Shown: positions 44,540 to 56,779 of the stretch, in pieces | Position numbering within the stretch: the stretch's first letter is position 1 | Layout of the letters: the number at the start of each line of letters is the position of its first letter | Assembly (NCBI GenBank): GCA_024180945.1 | Contig: JAKSGN010000039.1 | Span: 124,001 to 188,000 of the forward strand | Direction of reading: 5' to 3' | Length of the DNA: 64,000 bases | DNA from: Macrophomina tecta | Lineage: Eukaryota; Ascomycota; Dothideomycetes; Botryosphaeriales; Botryosphaeriaceae | Program-made: the position numbers and the translations under genes | Notes under the pieces: model-generated | The model's input: only the letters and a program-made list of their open reading frames with translations | Database searches by the model: none | Told to the model about the DNA's origin: nothing

Positions 44540-46539
44540 ATACCCTATATATATAGACTATACTCGTTTATAGTAGATAGGACCCTCGTAGTTAACTTAT
44601 TAATTAATTTCTACCCTAATATTACGTGCGATCCTCTCCTATCTACCCTACGGCCCCCCGAAAGCCTACGCTACCCGACGATATGCCCGACCTCTTCTAG
44701 AAAAAGTAACGGCGTAACACTTTAACTACCGCCCTATAGGTACCGGAGGTAATCACCTAGTAAAGAACACTAACTATAAACAACAAGAATTTCCTACCCT
44801 AGTATAACCCCTAAGGGGAAGACGTGCCTATAACTAAAAAATAACCCCCGCCCTAACCTTAACCTTAAGACCCCACGTAGGCTCTATACGGGCTTATCTA
44901 GAACCTTTAAGCCACTATATAGCGCCTTAAACTCGGCTAATAGAAGTAATCTGAATAAATAGCTCGCCTAATCTAAAACCTAACTTCCGCGATTACCTAT
45001 CCGATATAGACCCCGATAACTAACTAGAAAGTTACGTAAGAATCCGCCTTAAATTCTAAATCTATAGACCTAGTCGCATCTCTAGCCTTTAAACTAAAAA
45101 TTAAGGCCCTAGACATATTTAATAGGGCTAGAGAGTAACTAGATAAATTTCTACAATAAATTTAAATATACTTCTATATATATCGAACCTCCTTTTAAGA
45201 TAATACTTAGAAGGTACTATTCGCTAGCTTCTACCTAAGAGGTAATACCGCTAGATAGTTCGAACTATACTAAATTAACTAGGACGGCGCTAAGCCACAC
45301 GAAAAAACTAAAGAAATTATTAATAGTTTCGAAAAATTTACCGAGACACTACATGCTACGTTTAATAATAAGAATTACTACTAAGATACCGCCTATTAAA
45401 TTTACCGCCTAAAATAAACTAAATTAGCCGTTAACTATACTACTCGGTTTTAACTATACGCCTTACGCCTTAAATAGAATAACGAGGTCTTATATATACT
45501 CTACTATAAGGAATTTAAGAACTATATTAAGAATAAATTCGCCTATACTAAGCTACCTACTACGTACTAGGAAATAGTGCGTACTATAATCTAGATTAAC
45601 TTACGTATATATAATTGCTTCTAGGAGATAGAAAGATTTTCTAGAAATACCGCCTAACCCCGTAATAGTCTACTACTAGGGGACCCTATAGACCTAGATA
45701 CTAATTAACGAAGAACCCCCTAGCTAGCGCTAGAAGAAGAATAATGCTAACGTAAAAAAAATTTTTACTTCTACTATAAAAAGTATAAATATATTAGTAG
45801 AAACTATCTAGATAAGTAGACTAGTAACCGGCGAACTAATAATAAAAGAACTATCTTAGCTACTAAAAAATAATCTAAAACTTCTAATTATAATACTCTC
45901 TACTAGTTTATCTATAGTATTAAAGCCTGCCTAACTTACTAAAAAGCTAAGAACATTAGCGAGTACTATCTAAAAAACTAAAAACGCCTACTAAACTAGG
46001 GCTATAATAGGCGAGCCCCCTACCCTATAAGACTATAGTAGTATTAACTAAAAATACTATAGAATATCTACTAGAGAACGAAGAAGACTCCGTAAAATAT
46101 AAAAACTACTAGATTATTATAATAAAGATTAACGGACGTCGAGCGCTTACTCTTATTAACTTAGTATTATAGAGAAACTATATCTTAAACTAATTTATAG
46201 AAAAAGCTAACCTAAAGCCCCGAGAAAAGAACTAATCCTATTAGCTAAGGATAGTTAATAAATTACCTAGCTTCTTTAGAGATAAAAAAGTAATTATTAG
46301 AACCCTAAAACTAATCCTTAAATATAAAGACTATAAAGAATATATCTATTTAAACATTACTAAGATTTCTAAGTACGATATTATTCTCGGCATCCCTTAA
46401 TAAAAGAAATAGAAAGTATAATATAACTAGAATAATAAAGAAATTATTCTTAAGTCTAAAAAATAAAATTAAAAATAATCTAAATAGAAGCTACGTACTA
46501 TAGCTAAATCTATTACCCACGTAAGCCTAATCTTAAAAG
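44540..46539 (+). mobile_element. Gypsy-like element C, copy 1, left part (gag to protease), RIP-mutated
   Basis: From about 44550 the DNA runs parallel to 56790-58790 (copy 2) at high similarity. With stops read through, it shows gag text (FYLRGNTAR near 45215, INSFEKFTETLHATFNN), a CCHC zinc-knuckle relic FYFYYKKYKYISRNY at about 45761 (Cys codons mutated to Tyr, as RIP does), and a protease region near 46135-46400 (INGRRALTL, then SKYDIILGIP). The copy is cut at 46539 by element A and continues at 56351. The exact left end and its LTR were not found. Confidence 0.7.
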
Positions 46540-46544
46540 CTATG
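46540..46544. repeat. Target site duplication of element A, left (CTATG)
   Basis: CTATG here pairs with CTACG at 56351-56355 right after the other LTR; the C-to-T difference fits RIP. The uninterrupted copy 2 of element C reads AAAGCTACGCTG at this place, which confirms the insertion point. Confidence 0.75.
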
Positions 46545-46737
46545 TATTAGAATAATAGGCCCTAGTATACCCTTAGGATACTTATACCGTGCGTTCCACG
46601 TGCTTATTACGTGCTACGCACGGGCCCCCAGTATATAACGCCACTAAGGAGTAAATCCTACACTACTAAGAATTTATACCTAAGAATATACGACTCTTCT
46701 AAAGACTCCCTACTTATAACTAGCCTATTTACTTATA
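46545..46737 (+). repeat. Left LTR of element A (193 bp)
   Basis: Matches 56158-56350 along its whole length. It begins TATTAGAATAATAGG, probably TGTTAG before RIP, and ends TTATA (TTACA in the right LTR), so the ancestral ends were TG...CA. Confidence 0.85.
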
Positions 46738-48514
46738 ATTAAATCCTTCTTAATTTCTTTTGGAAAAGCAGCCGGCCTTAAAGAGCTATATATAACAATT
46801 TCGACGATCCCGATGAAAAGAACGATTTCACAATAATAGAAATAAGGGGCTAATAAAGCCGTTTAAATACTCGAGGCGAACGAATAGAAATAGGCTTATT
46901 AACCCCCAAAGACTATTAAACGCTAATCGTCGATAGGAGCGCCCAGGGCGCTAAATGCCCAATAGGTGACGCGGCCGAATCAGGGGCGCCTATAGCTATT
47001 AACGAACTATAACGCTTACGTAGCGTACCTACGAAAGGTATATTAAAAGCCGAGCTCCTAGAATGCCTTAACCGCGTTAAGGTTCTATAATAGCTATAAG
47101 CGGCCCTTAACGGCGAACTACCTACCATCCCTACGCTAAATACAGGCGAAATGCATGCGGAAAGTAGAATAGACGATAGTAAAAAGCGACTCGACCTTCT
47201 CGTAAGGAACCTACCTATAAAACTCAAAGGCCTTACTTAGGGCTTATACGACTTATAGACGAATACAATAGAGATACGTTTCGGCGTATACCGGGCAGAT
47301 AAGGACTACCTTAGAAGGACCCTCTAGGCTACTAAAGAGCTATCTAAATATAAGACCCTCTTCTAGCACATCTAAAGACGTCTAATAAACTAGAAGAAAC
47401 TAGTACTACTCTAGTAGAAGTTTAAGACGTTAGTATAAAATTATATTTATAATTCTATCATCTACCGCCTTAATGCTATTAGTTATTATACTACGGTAAT
47501 AAAGAAGGGCTAGAAGTTTATAAAATTCTACGCCTAAATAAAGACGTACGAGAATAAATTCACGTATTAGATTTAAAACGTAGATTACTATATTAACTAG
47601 ATTTACTCTCGGCTTCTACTATCTATACGTATAGAGCTCGTGCGCTAGTCCTTCCTTACTAGGGTGTAGGTAGAAGAGGATTTAGTAGCTAAAATCTAAC
47701 GCGTTAAGTAAACACTAGAGGCAACGAGGCCCTATAAAAAGAGCGAGAACGAGTAGTAGTCGTAGAAAACTAAGCGCCCTTTTACTACCCCTAGCCTAGG
47801 ACGTAACGGTCCCTATAAGGGTTTTAGAAATAGTAAGAAGGCTAAAGAAAACTAAAGATCTAAAGCTTTAGCTCTTCTAAAGAACGTAGGCGATTCGTAT
47901 AGGTCTAGTACCCCGAACGTAGGTAAAAAGTAGGCCAAAGGCCATGCTAACTAGGTAAACTATAAAGATAAGTAAGGCTCGGGAAAAGAAAAGCCCTAAT
48001 CGCTTTTCTCTTCTCCTTACGGTTAGGGCCTTAAACGGGAGGTAGTTTAAAACGTATAGAAATTATCGCTTTAATAGAAACCCCATCCGGTCTTACTAAA
48101 ATTCGAGTATTAATAGATTATAGTTATAACCTAAACCTTATATTCCTTAAATACGTAGAGCGACTTACCTTATAAAATATATAAGCTAGTACTAGGCCAT
48201 CTACCCGCCTTCTTAATAATACTACCGTTACGTTGCACGACTCTTATTATATAGGGGTTACCACGTGCGACTCGGGGGGCGCTACGCGTACTACTAAACC
48301 CTAATCTTACTAGAGTAGCTCGTTCACGGGCTACGATACTATACTCGGCATACCCTAGCTCGGGGCTGCCGGGCCGGTTATCGATTTTAGAAGAGGAATG
48401 TTTTACTAGAGTATAAACTCGCTAGAGCGTATATATCTAGTAAGCACTACTAAATTATTTTAGAACTTAGAACTAGAAAAGCCTATTTACTTTCTTTAGT
48501 CGTTCGACTACTAG

Positions 48515-49286
48515 TGTAACGGCGGCCTCTTCCACTAGGCTTTGGAATCGCCTAGCAGGGTCAGGTAGCTGAAGGGTTTACCTTGAAGGACAAGAGAAGG
48601 GTAAAGGATTGGAACGATGGTAGTGATCACGTGAGATGTCGGTGCGCGGTGCGCGTCAGGCTTGTTACCTCCAATAGGGTTGTATTGGAACTTTGAGTTG
48701 ACCACGAAGGTCAAAGTACTATCTAATGAGTGCGTCTATATACTGTAGGAAAATTGTAGCAATCTGGATCGATACAGCTGGATCAAAGCAGCTGGATCAA
48801 TGGTGTTGGATCATTGATCTTGGATCAGGTTGATCCAGGTGGGCCCTGTGGGTCCCACGTGACTCGGGCGCTAAAGCCTGTTTCCTGGAATCCGACTTCT
48901 GCATCGGTTACGGGAGTATTCTACCGCCAGACCATCGTCCCTTGGACCGTACAAGTTGTCCGACTTTCTCTCGCCCGTTCCTCTTGGCTCGAAGCCGGGT
49001 TTCCGGGATTCGTGACTTCTCCCTTGTGGGCGTTCTTCCCCTGCGGGAGTTCACCTGGTCTGTGTTCTCGTGGTCTTGCTGTGCCGCGTGGGCGTCGCTC
49101 CCGTGCGGGCTTCCATTGCTGCCTTGCCCAGGCCCGTACGCGCCGTCTTCCCTTGCGGCTGGTTTTCCCGTGCGGGCGTGCTGGTGGTGCGGCTCTGCCG
49201 TCCCTGTGGGTTCCTGCGGTGCCTTTTCCCGTGCGGGCCTTCCGCCCGTGGGGTCATAAAGCCCTTGTCCTCTGGGGTTCGTAACA
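48515..49286 (-). mobile_element. Solo LTR of element B inserted in element A, hardly RIP-mutated
   Basis: This 772-bp stretch is the reverse complement of the LTR at 58796-59538. It begins TGTAAC and ends GTAACA and is flanked by a perfect 5-bp direct repeat ACTAG (48510-48514 and 49287-49291). No internal element sequence is present, so it is a solo LTR formed by LTR-LTR recombination. It is GC-rich and keeps CA/TG dinucleotides, in strong contrast to the DNA around it. It splits element A between protease and reverse transcriptase. The open frames seen in it (48814-49284 plus) are by-products of its composition, not genes. Confidence 0.85.
48765..48837. repeat. GGATC-rich short tandem array in the solo LTR
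   Basis: Five GGATC words and one inverted GATCC occur at irregular 10-15 bp spacing (CTGGATCGATACAGCTGGATC and so on). The homologous part of the LTR at about 59200-59295 is shorter and mutated, so the array may vary in copy number. Confidence 0.5.
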
Positions 49287-49739
49287 ACTAGCTCTCGCCT
49301 ACGGGTAATCTAGAAAGTTAAAGAAATAACTTTAACTCTTTTATAGCCCTCTTACAGGCGGAAAGTATACTAAACGCACGCGAGAAGTAGGGCGGAGATA
49401 ACTAAAATTTAAAAGAGCTTCTACCTAACTAAACTCTCTTCTATCTACGGGGGCTGCACTCCCGTATCTAAAAAGCATACGAACCGTATAAGAAACTCGC
49501 TAGTTTAGTAGACGTACTACTAGCTAAAATAGCTAAGAAGGTCCGCGACGAGATTTTAGATACTTACAGAGAGTACTTAGACGTATTTTTAGATAAATAA
49601 GCTACTAAGCTACCGTAATATACTAAGTTTAATTATACTATTAATCTCGTTGTAGGTTCTAAGCTACTATTAATACCCCTATATAGACTCTTCTAATCCG
49701 AACTACAAATCCTTAGGGAATATATTAATAAGGCCTTAG

Positions 49740-50290
49740 AACGGGAATAGATTAGGTATAGTAAGTCGCCTACGGGCGCATCTATTCTCTTTACCCCTAA
49801 GGTAGACGGCACTATATAGTTATATATAAATTATAGGGGCCTAAATAAGGTTATGGTTAAAAATAACTATTCTATACTACTAGTAGGCGAGCTACTAGAC
49901 CGCCTAAGCACCATAAAGATCTTTACTAAACTAGACCTACGCGATACTTATTACCGAATCCATATAAAGGAAGGTAATAAGTGGAAAATAGTATTTAAGA
50001 CGCGTTACAGGCATTATAAGTATCTAGTTATATTATTTAGCTTAACTAACGCACCCGTAATCTTCTAGTCGTATATCTACCGAGCCCTAGGAGGCCTGGT
50101 AGACACGATTTACATAGTATACTTAAATAATATACTTATATACTTAGCAGATAAGTCTTAGCACATCGAGCACATTAAACGTATTCTTTAAAGATTACGT
50201 AATTAGAACCTCTACGTAAAACCGTCTAAATATAGCTTTTATATAAAGTACGTCGAGTTCCTAGGCTTTATCGTCACCCCCTAGGGGGTT
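49740..50290 (+). pseudogene. Reverse transcriptase region of element A
   Basis: Readable text includes VMVKNNYSILLVGELLDRL, IFTKLDLRDTYYRIHIKEG, LFSLTNAPVIF and IVYLNNILIY, the RIP-altered YxDD box (both catalytic Asp codons now Asn). The frame is open only from 49853 to 50068. Upstream and downstream TAG codons stand where Trp and Gln are expected. Confidence 0.8.
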
Positions 50291-51579
50291 GTTATGGACC
50301 CCGTAAGAGTCGAAGCTATTAAGGACTAGCCGGAGCCGTAAAGCTACCGCGATATTTAGGTTTTTCTAGGCTTCGCCAATTTTTATAGGCGTTTTATATA
50401 GAACTACTCTACGGTGGTTTAACCGCTAATAAGCTTATTAAAAGAGGCGGCCTAGAATCCTAATCCGGAGGCTAAACGAGTGCCGAAAAAGGGGCTAACT
50501 AAATAGTATAAGCCCTAGAAGTAGCCCGTAGGGGTAAAGTAGGCGTTTAGTAGGCTAAAAGTATACTTTACGTAGGCTTCTATACTACGGTACTATAACC
50601 CGAATCTTCTAGTTATACTAATTACCGACGTATTAAACTATATCTACAGCGGTATCCTCCTCTAACTACTAGATAGAGAGGATAACTAGCGCTACTAGTA
50701 CTCCGTTATATATTTTAGCTATAAGTTTGCTAGCGCTAAAGTACGGTACGATACCTATAATAAGAAACTCTACGCTATCGTATAGTACTTTAAGTATTAG
50801 AGGCCTTACCTAGTATACATATAAACGCCGGTACGGGTATTATCTAATTATAATAATCTACGTTATTTTATAATAACTAAGAGCCTTACGGCTCGATAGG
50901 CTTAGTACGCCGAAGTCTTAGCTAAATTCGATTTTAATATCGAATATAAGCCGGGTAAGTCTAATCCGGCGGACGCCCTCTTAAGGTATCTAGACTACGC
51001 CCTTAGCTTTAAGGAGGGTAACAAGCGCATCTACCTTAATACTATATTACCTATACTATAACGTAAACTCTAGATTTAGGGGTTAGAAGAACCCCTACGT
51101 ACTACTAAGAACCCCGGCTAAGAGCACGAGGAAAACCTATATATAAACGGCGGTAGTAATTACTAAACCGCCTTAGTCTATTCCGTTACTTATAAGGAGC
51201 ACGACGAGTTCGCTTATAAGGGCCTAGTACCTCCGGTGTATACTTACTACGAGGAAGCTAGTACGAGCTTAGTATAAAGCTTTATACCTTAGTCTATAGT
51301 AATAGTGGCCGCTATAACTAAAATAGCGTTCGAAGCTACTCCTAAATCGTTAGTTAATTTTATTTATACTAAGCAACGAAGGGACGCCTTCTACGTAGAC
51401 GTACGAGAATAGCTTACGAAAAAAGTACTTTTAGCGTATAATTAGTATGCGATCGACGAGCAAGGACTCCTACGCTATAAAGAGTAAATATACGTGCTAA
51501 AGTATACTCCGCTATGCGAGAAAATCCTACTTAGGAATTATAACGATTCGAGTGGTGGCTATTACGGCATCCGCCGCAC

Positions 51580-52800
51580 CTAGGAGGTACTTTCTAGAAA
51601 GTACCACTAGAAAGGCATTACCGCGGACGTTAGGGAATATATATAAAGCTATGATACCTATTAACGTAATAAGGCTCGCCGATATAAGCCGTATAGGTTA
51701 TTATAGCTACTACTAGTAGCCGCTTAATCCTATAGGTACTATTTCCTTAATTTTATTACGGACTTGCTAGAATCCGTAGGGCGAGACGGTTAAGTATATA
51801 ACGTAGTTCTCGTACTCGTTAACCGTTTTACTAAATATATACGTTATCTACTAGTTAGGAAGACGATTAATAGGGTAACGCTCGCGGATCTTATCGTAAA
51901 CGACGTCTTTATATAATTTAGGCTGCCTAACAGCCTAGTCTCGGACAGGGGCTTAACGTTTACGAGCTAGTTCTAGAGCGAATTATGCTATAATCTTAGA
52001 ATTAAGTATAGACTAAGTACCTTCTTTTACCCGTAGATAGACGGCTAAACGGAGAGGTAAAATTAGAAGTTAGAGATATACCTACACTATTATACCTTCT
52101 AGAACTAGTTAGACTAGATAAAGCTTCTCTAGTAGGCTTTATACGCCTATAACTAGAAAACCCACTCTTCTATAGGCTTCGCACTAGTTTAACTAGATGC
52201 GGGGGTGGAACCTAACTCCTAGGACGGGGTTTAGGACAACCTTAATAGAAATCCCCTAACCGAATCGGCCGAAGTAGCTAAAAAGCACGCGGAAAGTATA
52301 CGGAAAGTATAGAAATCGGCGGCGGAATTTCTCGAATACTTCTAGGAGCTCTAAATAAAATATTATAACCGAAACCGAACCGAAATATATTTTAATATTA
52401 GATAACTAGTCCTTCTCTTAGTAAGAAATATTAAAACTAAACGGCCTTATAAGAAACTCAATAACCGTTACCTAGGGCTATTTCGGATTCTAGAGAAGAT
52501 TAGCTTCTAGGCCTACCGCTTAGACCTACTATAATTTATATCCCGGCTATATACTATTTTTAACGTTGTATTACTAGAAGCTTATATGGCAAGGCTAGAG
52601 TTCTAATCGCCACTAGTCGAAGAAATCGACGATAGTAGATACTAGAAAGTCGAAGCTATAGTAGCCTATAAAGAAGGGCTACCAAGGTAATACCTACTTA
52701 AATAGCTCGGCTAGCCCTATAAATATAACGAGTAGAAGTAGAAAGAGGAGCTAGATAATTATAGAGAGCTTTTATAGAATTACCTTAAAGAAAACCCTAT
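51580..52800 (+). pseudogene. Integrase and chromodomain region of element A
   Basis: Integrase core text reads LVLVNRFTKYIRYLLV, LPNSLVSDRGLTFTS and KTHSSIGFA with many stops. At 52620-52800 there follows EEIDDSRY, KVEAIVAYKEGLP and then YKYNE with stops at the Trp positions, the pattern of a chromodomain (aromatic cage residues mutated). This places the element in the chromovirus branch of Ty3/Gypsy. Confidence 0.75.
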
Positions 52801-53452
52801 TCCCTAGAACGCCTAGCCAAAACGTAAGTAAAACGTAGGTGGAACGTAGGCTATAAATAAGCTATAGCGAGGGCGCCTCCTAGGATTAAAAAATAAGAAG
52901 AAATATTAGGGGAAATACTTAATTTATAAAGAAGGGCCCTAAAGAAGTATCTACTTTATATTTAAGCTATACTAAAACTATCTTTTATCTATATTAGATA
53001 TTCTCGTAAAGTACTTATTCTTAAACTTCTTATCTACTACTTCGTTGGTTAGCTTTATTAAGCTAATCCTACCTAGTCTAGCCTAATAACGCTACTAATT
53101 CTCCGAGCGCGATATATTACGCGTATACTACTAGTTACTACGGCCGCTAGTAGCCGTAATCTTTTTCGCCTTCTACTTTTCGTATACCGATATCGCCTCT
53201 TCTAACGCACCGGCGTACTTATATAGTGTAAGTACGTTCTTCTCTATAAACTCTAGTATCTTCTTATCGGGAGCGCCATCGAAGCTATCGTAATAGAACG
53301 ATAGTAAATTAGTAGTACGGCGGAATTAAGGGAGAACCTAAAAATAAATTTTATTATTAGTAACGAGCATAAGCAGTATAAAAGCATATAAAAAGTATAA
53401 GAAAAGTAGGGAAAAAGTATACTTACCGGAGTATATTTATAACTACTCTTCA

Positions 53453-55309
53453 TAACGTGTTTCACCACCGAGCCGTCCAAACCACCGAGCCGTCCACTTC
53501 CTCACCAACATCACACTTTGAACTCAAGTTATTCAACACAACACAAAAATTTCAATAAACTAGTAGCGATCCTAGATTACTCAGTACCTGTTACCTCCTC
53601 TGTACAAGTCCGTCTGTTGTGCCCGGTCTTGCCGCAGTTCCCACAGCGCCGTTGAGCCCCCTGCGCGCCCTCTGCGCGAGCCTTCTTAGAGGGCTGTTCG
53701 CTGCCCTCTGCCCCCCCAGCGCCCTGAGGATTAGATAGCTGACCGCCGTCTACCATTGTTAGCGTGCCCCGATTCTGTACGTACTTTCTTTTACGCTGTT
53801 TCTTCTTGTTTGCGGCCTCTGTGGCCCTTTGAAGGGCAGAGAGTTCGTCGCGTACTAACACAGCAGAGTGCACCATGAATGACGCGCCTTTTACGAGCGA
53901 TTGAAGCGATCCACGCGCCTCTGTAGGTGAGGAGCTGCAATACTGCCTTATCTGCTGATAAAGTAGCCTTGATTGGGCCTCTAATTCGCGCATATTGCTG
54001 GGCGTTTTGGATTCCCATGGGACAGCCTCTGGTGCAGGCGGTGTAGGCGTACGAAGCCTGACATCAACCTTCGATAACACAACCTGCGGGTCGAGCGGCA
54101 CCAAGCCAGCTCCTCGGAAGCTTGCACAGATATTCTCCTTTGTGAACACCTTGTAATAAGCCGCCTTGTACGCCTGTATAAAGGCTGGTTTGTCGATTTT
54201 TGTGGCCATCAAGCGCGCCAAGCCTGAGATCTAAGAGCGGTACGCCCGCTTTAACGGCGAGAAAATGCCCACATCAAGCGGCTGCAGGAGGTGCGACGAA
54301 TGCGACGGCATACAGACGGTAATAATCTTCTCCTCCTTGCACAGATCCTAGAACTCAATTAAGTTATAGCTCTCGTGGCCGTCGATTATGAGCAGCCGGT
54401 ACACCCCCACAGTACGCGACTTTATATGCGCGTTAAAGTGCTCTAACCACTTCACTCCAAGCTCATTTATCGTCCAGCCGTTGGCGCTGACAGCAACAAC
54501 CCAGTCCTCCATGCCAGAGGTGTCTTCGTACCAAGTGTTAATGTGGTTCTTGCCGGCGAAGATCGTAAAGGGTGGGATCGTCCAACCGAGCGCGCTAATC
54601 GCGTTAATAACTAAAGTCCACTCGCGATTGCCTGGCTAGATAAATTTTCGTTTTCCGCGCCTTTCAGAGCCTGTAATAACTAGCAGAGAGCCTATTACGC
54701 CCATCATAAAGCCAGTTTCATCAAAGTTGTACGTATCCTCGTCTAGGATACCGTACTTCTCCTTCACAGAGCGAACGAGGTCGAACTACCGCTCGATAAC
54801 CACTGGGTCCTCGTTTAAGGCTCGCTGGCGATCGTACGCGCGAGTCCAGCACGTTTTGAGCTCATCTCTGCGGCTGATGAACCTGTCTGGCTAGTTCTTG
54901 CCCACGGTACCCCCGTCGCGCTCTGCCAGCAATTTGTTGGCCATATCACGTAGTATATCCTTGGAGGGCGGAAACCCTCTCGAATCCAGGTCCAGTATAC
55001 GCTCGACAATCGCGCCTTCTTCATGTTTGGTAAGCTTCTTGCCGTTAGGCACAGCTTCTACGCGTGGTATGGCACCTGCGCGTCGGTCGCGTACGGTTGA
55101 TCGGGGAGCAAGGTACTCGCGACAGGTAGCTCTTTCGCTGTGCGACGCGTGGGTATCAATAGATTGGATAGCAAGGTTAATATACTGAGTTTTCTGGGAT
55201 GATTTCATAGCGTTGTGGTGATGCATCGTGTTGAGTTTTCATCCGATGCGTTTTTGGTGAGGAAGTGGACGGCTCGGTGGTTTGGACGGCTCGGTGGTGA
55301 AACACGTTA
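53453..55309 (-). mobile_element. Fot1/pogo-type DNA transposon (1,853 bp) with perfect 54-bp TIRs, inserted in element A
   Basis: The first 54 bases (from 53455) and the last 54 (to 55307) are exact inverted copies, each containing two direct copies of ACCACCGAGCCGTCCA, and TA flanks both ends (53453-53454, 55308-55309), as expected for Tc1/mariner-pogo elements. The element lies in the 3' part of element A. Unlike its host it is GC-balanced and only lightly mutated, so it came later or escaped most RIP. Confidence 0.88.
53577..55226 (-). pseudogene. Fot1/pogo-like transposase, a few RIP-type stop codons
   Basis: Minus-strand text runs from a helix-turn-helix/CENP-B DNA-binding region (55226-54891: KTQYINLAIQSI near the start, then GKKLTKHEEGAIVERILDLD) to the DDE core (NFDETGFMMG, LLIIDGHESYN, SHSSHLLQPLDVG) and a C-terminal block (53577-54221) with KKKQRKRKY and a CCHC zinc knuckle CGNCGKTGHNRRTC. 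Stops occur at about five positions, each at an expected Trp or Gln codon (TGG or CAG to TAG): near 54895, 54788, 54640, 54352 and 54230. All are single C-to-T/G-to-A changes typical of RIP. No intron is needed. The enzyme would cut and paste the element, but this copy cannot make it. Confidence 0.83.
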
Positions 55310-56157
55310 TACTAATTATACTTAGCATTGGGTAGATCCTTAAAGTAGATCTAGCGAAGCCCCCTAAGAAGCTCCGTAGGCGTAAAATTAACCTATACTT
55401 TACTCTCGCGGTAGCGCATCGTGCCCTAGTAGCGTACGTAACGTATATAGCACACTACTACTAAACTAGGCTACGACTAAAGATAAGGAAGAAGCTTTAC
55501 TATATTACCCGTAATAGGCATCTACGGAAGCTTATTATAGAAGTAACCTAAGTAAACAAAGCCGGAAGGGGTCTATATAGTAATAGTTATTTAGAAGAAA
55601 GAAGTAATAAAAAGAGTTAATATTAGTTAAAGACGTTTTAGTTAAAGAAGAAAAGCTAGATCTAAACTACGAAAATCTAGGGGAATACGGGGGGTTATTA
55701 TACCTATTAAAGCTATCGAAAAAACAACCTCGTGCCCTATAAGTATTATTAGCATGCGTAAGTTACTAATTAGTATATTCGCTAATATTATCGTATAAGG
55801 CCAACTTCTATTGTCCTTAATAGTAATAATATCTAATAATAAAAAAAAAACCGCGCTAACGTACTATTACCTACGTTTTCCGTATATATAGTATGCCGCT
55901 AGCATTGCTAATAACCGCTTAGCGATATATTTCTTTATTTTTTTATTAATTTATTATTCTTTATTTATTATTCGTAGTAACAGCTACGTAATAAGGCTAA
56001 TTCGCCTTACTACGCAACGCCTATAGCTAATGCATAATACTACATCCTATATAGTAATTAGGTGCACTCTTTTTCCTTACTAAAGGTTTTTTAATGAGGC
56101 ACCAACACAATACCTTCTAATAGAAATTAGGGCGATTCCTACTAGAGGGGGGGATAG

Positions 56158-56350
56158 TATTAGAATAATAGGCCCTAGTATACCCTTAGAATACTTATAC
56201 CGTGCGTTCTACGTGCTTATTACGTGCTACGCACGGGCCCCTAGTATATAACGCCACCAAGGGGTGAATTCTGCACTACTAAGAATTCGTACCTAAGAAT
56301 ATATAACTCTTCTAAAGGCTTCCTACTTATAACTAGCCTATTTGCTTACA
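56158..56350 (+). repeat. Right LTR of element A (193 bp)
   Basis: Matches 46545-46737 and is followed by the CTACG target duplication (56351-56355). Differences between the two LTRs are mainly C/T and G/A, in line with RIP, so they cannot be used simply for dating. Confidence 0.85.
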
Positions 56351-56690
56351 CTACGCTAGAAAGGATATAAAAGAAAGAATAAGCGATTAAAATAATATAA
56401 TACCGCCCTACTACTACGAATAAAGAACGAACCCGATAGATTAGCGCTACTAAATAAAAAGAACTAAACTACCTAATACCCGTAGAGAGAAATAATTCTA
56501 CTAGAATATATAAATAATACCTTAACGGCGTTTCTAAGAAATACTACTAGTTTAAGAAGATTTTTAGAGAAAAGATATTACGGTATAGTCACCCGAAAAG
56601 GCGGGATAATAGAACTCTACTTCTATTTACCGCCTACGTAACTAGCTCAGAGTAAATCTAGTAAAATACCTATCGATACTAATACGCCGG
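56351..56690 (+). mobile_element. Element C, copy 1, right part (start of pol)
   Basis: Directly after the element A target duplication the reading continues from the protease region of C copy 1 toward reverse transcriptase (text such as FKKIFREKILRYSHPKRRD, as before the RT domain in Gypsy elements). It fades near 56690, where repetitive TACTAATTAG words begin. Confidence 0.6.
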
Positions 56691-56779
56691 ACTACTATAC
56701 ACTCGTTTAGTAAGCTCGGACTACTAATTAGTACTAATTAGTAGATTAATACTATAGATTACTACTAATTATACTAATT

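Larger units (their letters stand above)
46545..56350 (+). mobile_element. Element A: full-length chromodomain Gypsy (chromovirus-type) LTR retrotransposon, RIP-dead, with nested insertions
   Basis: Direct LTRs lie at 46545-46737 and 56158-56350 with a 5-bp target duplication; a polypurine tract (AGAGGGGGGGA) precedes the right LTR. The order is gag (about 46800-48050), protease (about 48080-48500, ILGIP), reverse transcriptase (49740-50290: FTKLDLRDTYY, YLNNILIY from an original YLDD), RNase H (about 50600-51000), integrase (about 51580-52200: VSDRGLTFTS) and a chromodomain (about 52620-52790). Almost every Trp codon is TAG and most Gln codons are TAG/TAA, so no protein can be made. Without the solo LTR (48515-49286) and Fot1-like insertion (53455-55307) the element is about 7.2 kb. 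Chromodomain elements of this kind target heterochromatin through modified histones in other fungi. Confidence 0.85.

Noticed and set aside
48814..49287. Open frames of 156 and 105 codons in both directions
   Set aside because: They lie entirely inside the GC-rich solo LTR of element B and reappear in its other copy at 58764-59300; not genes.
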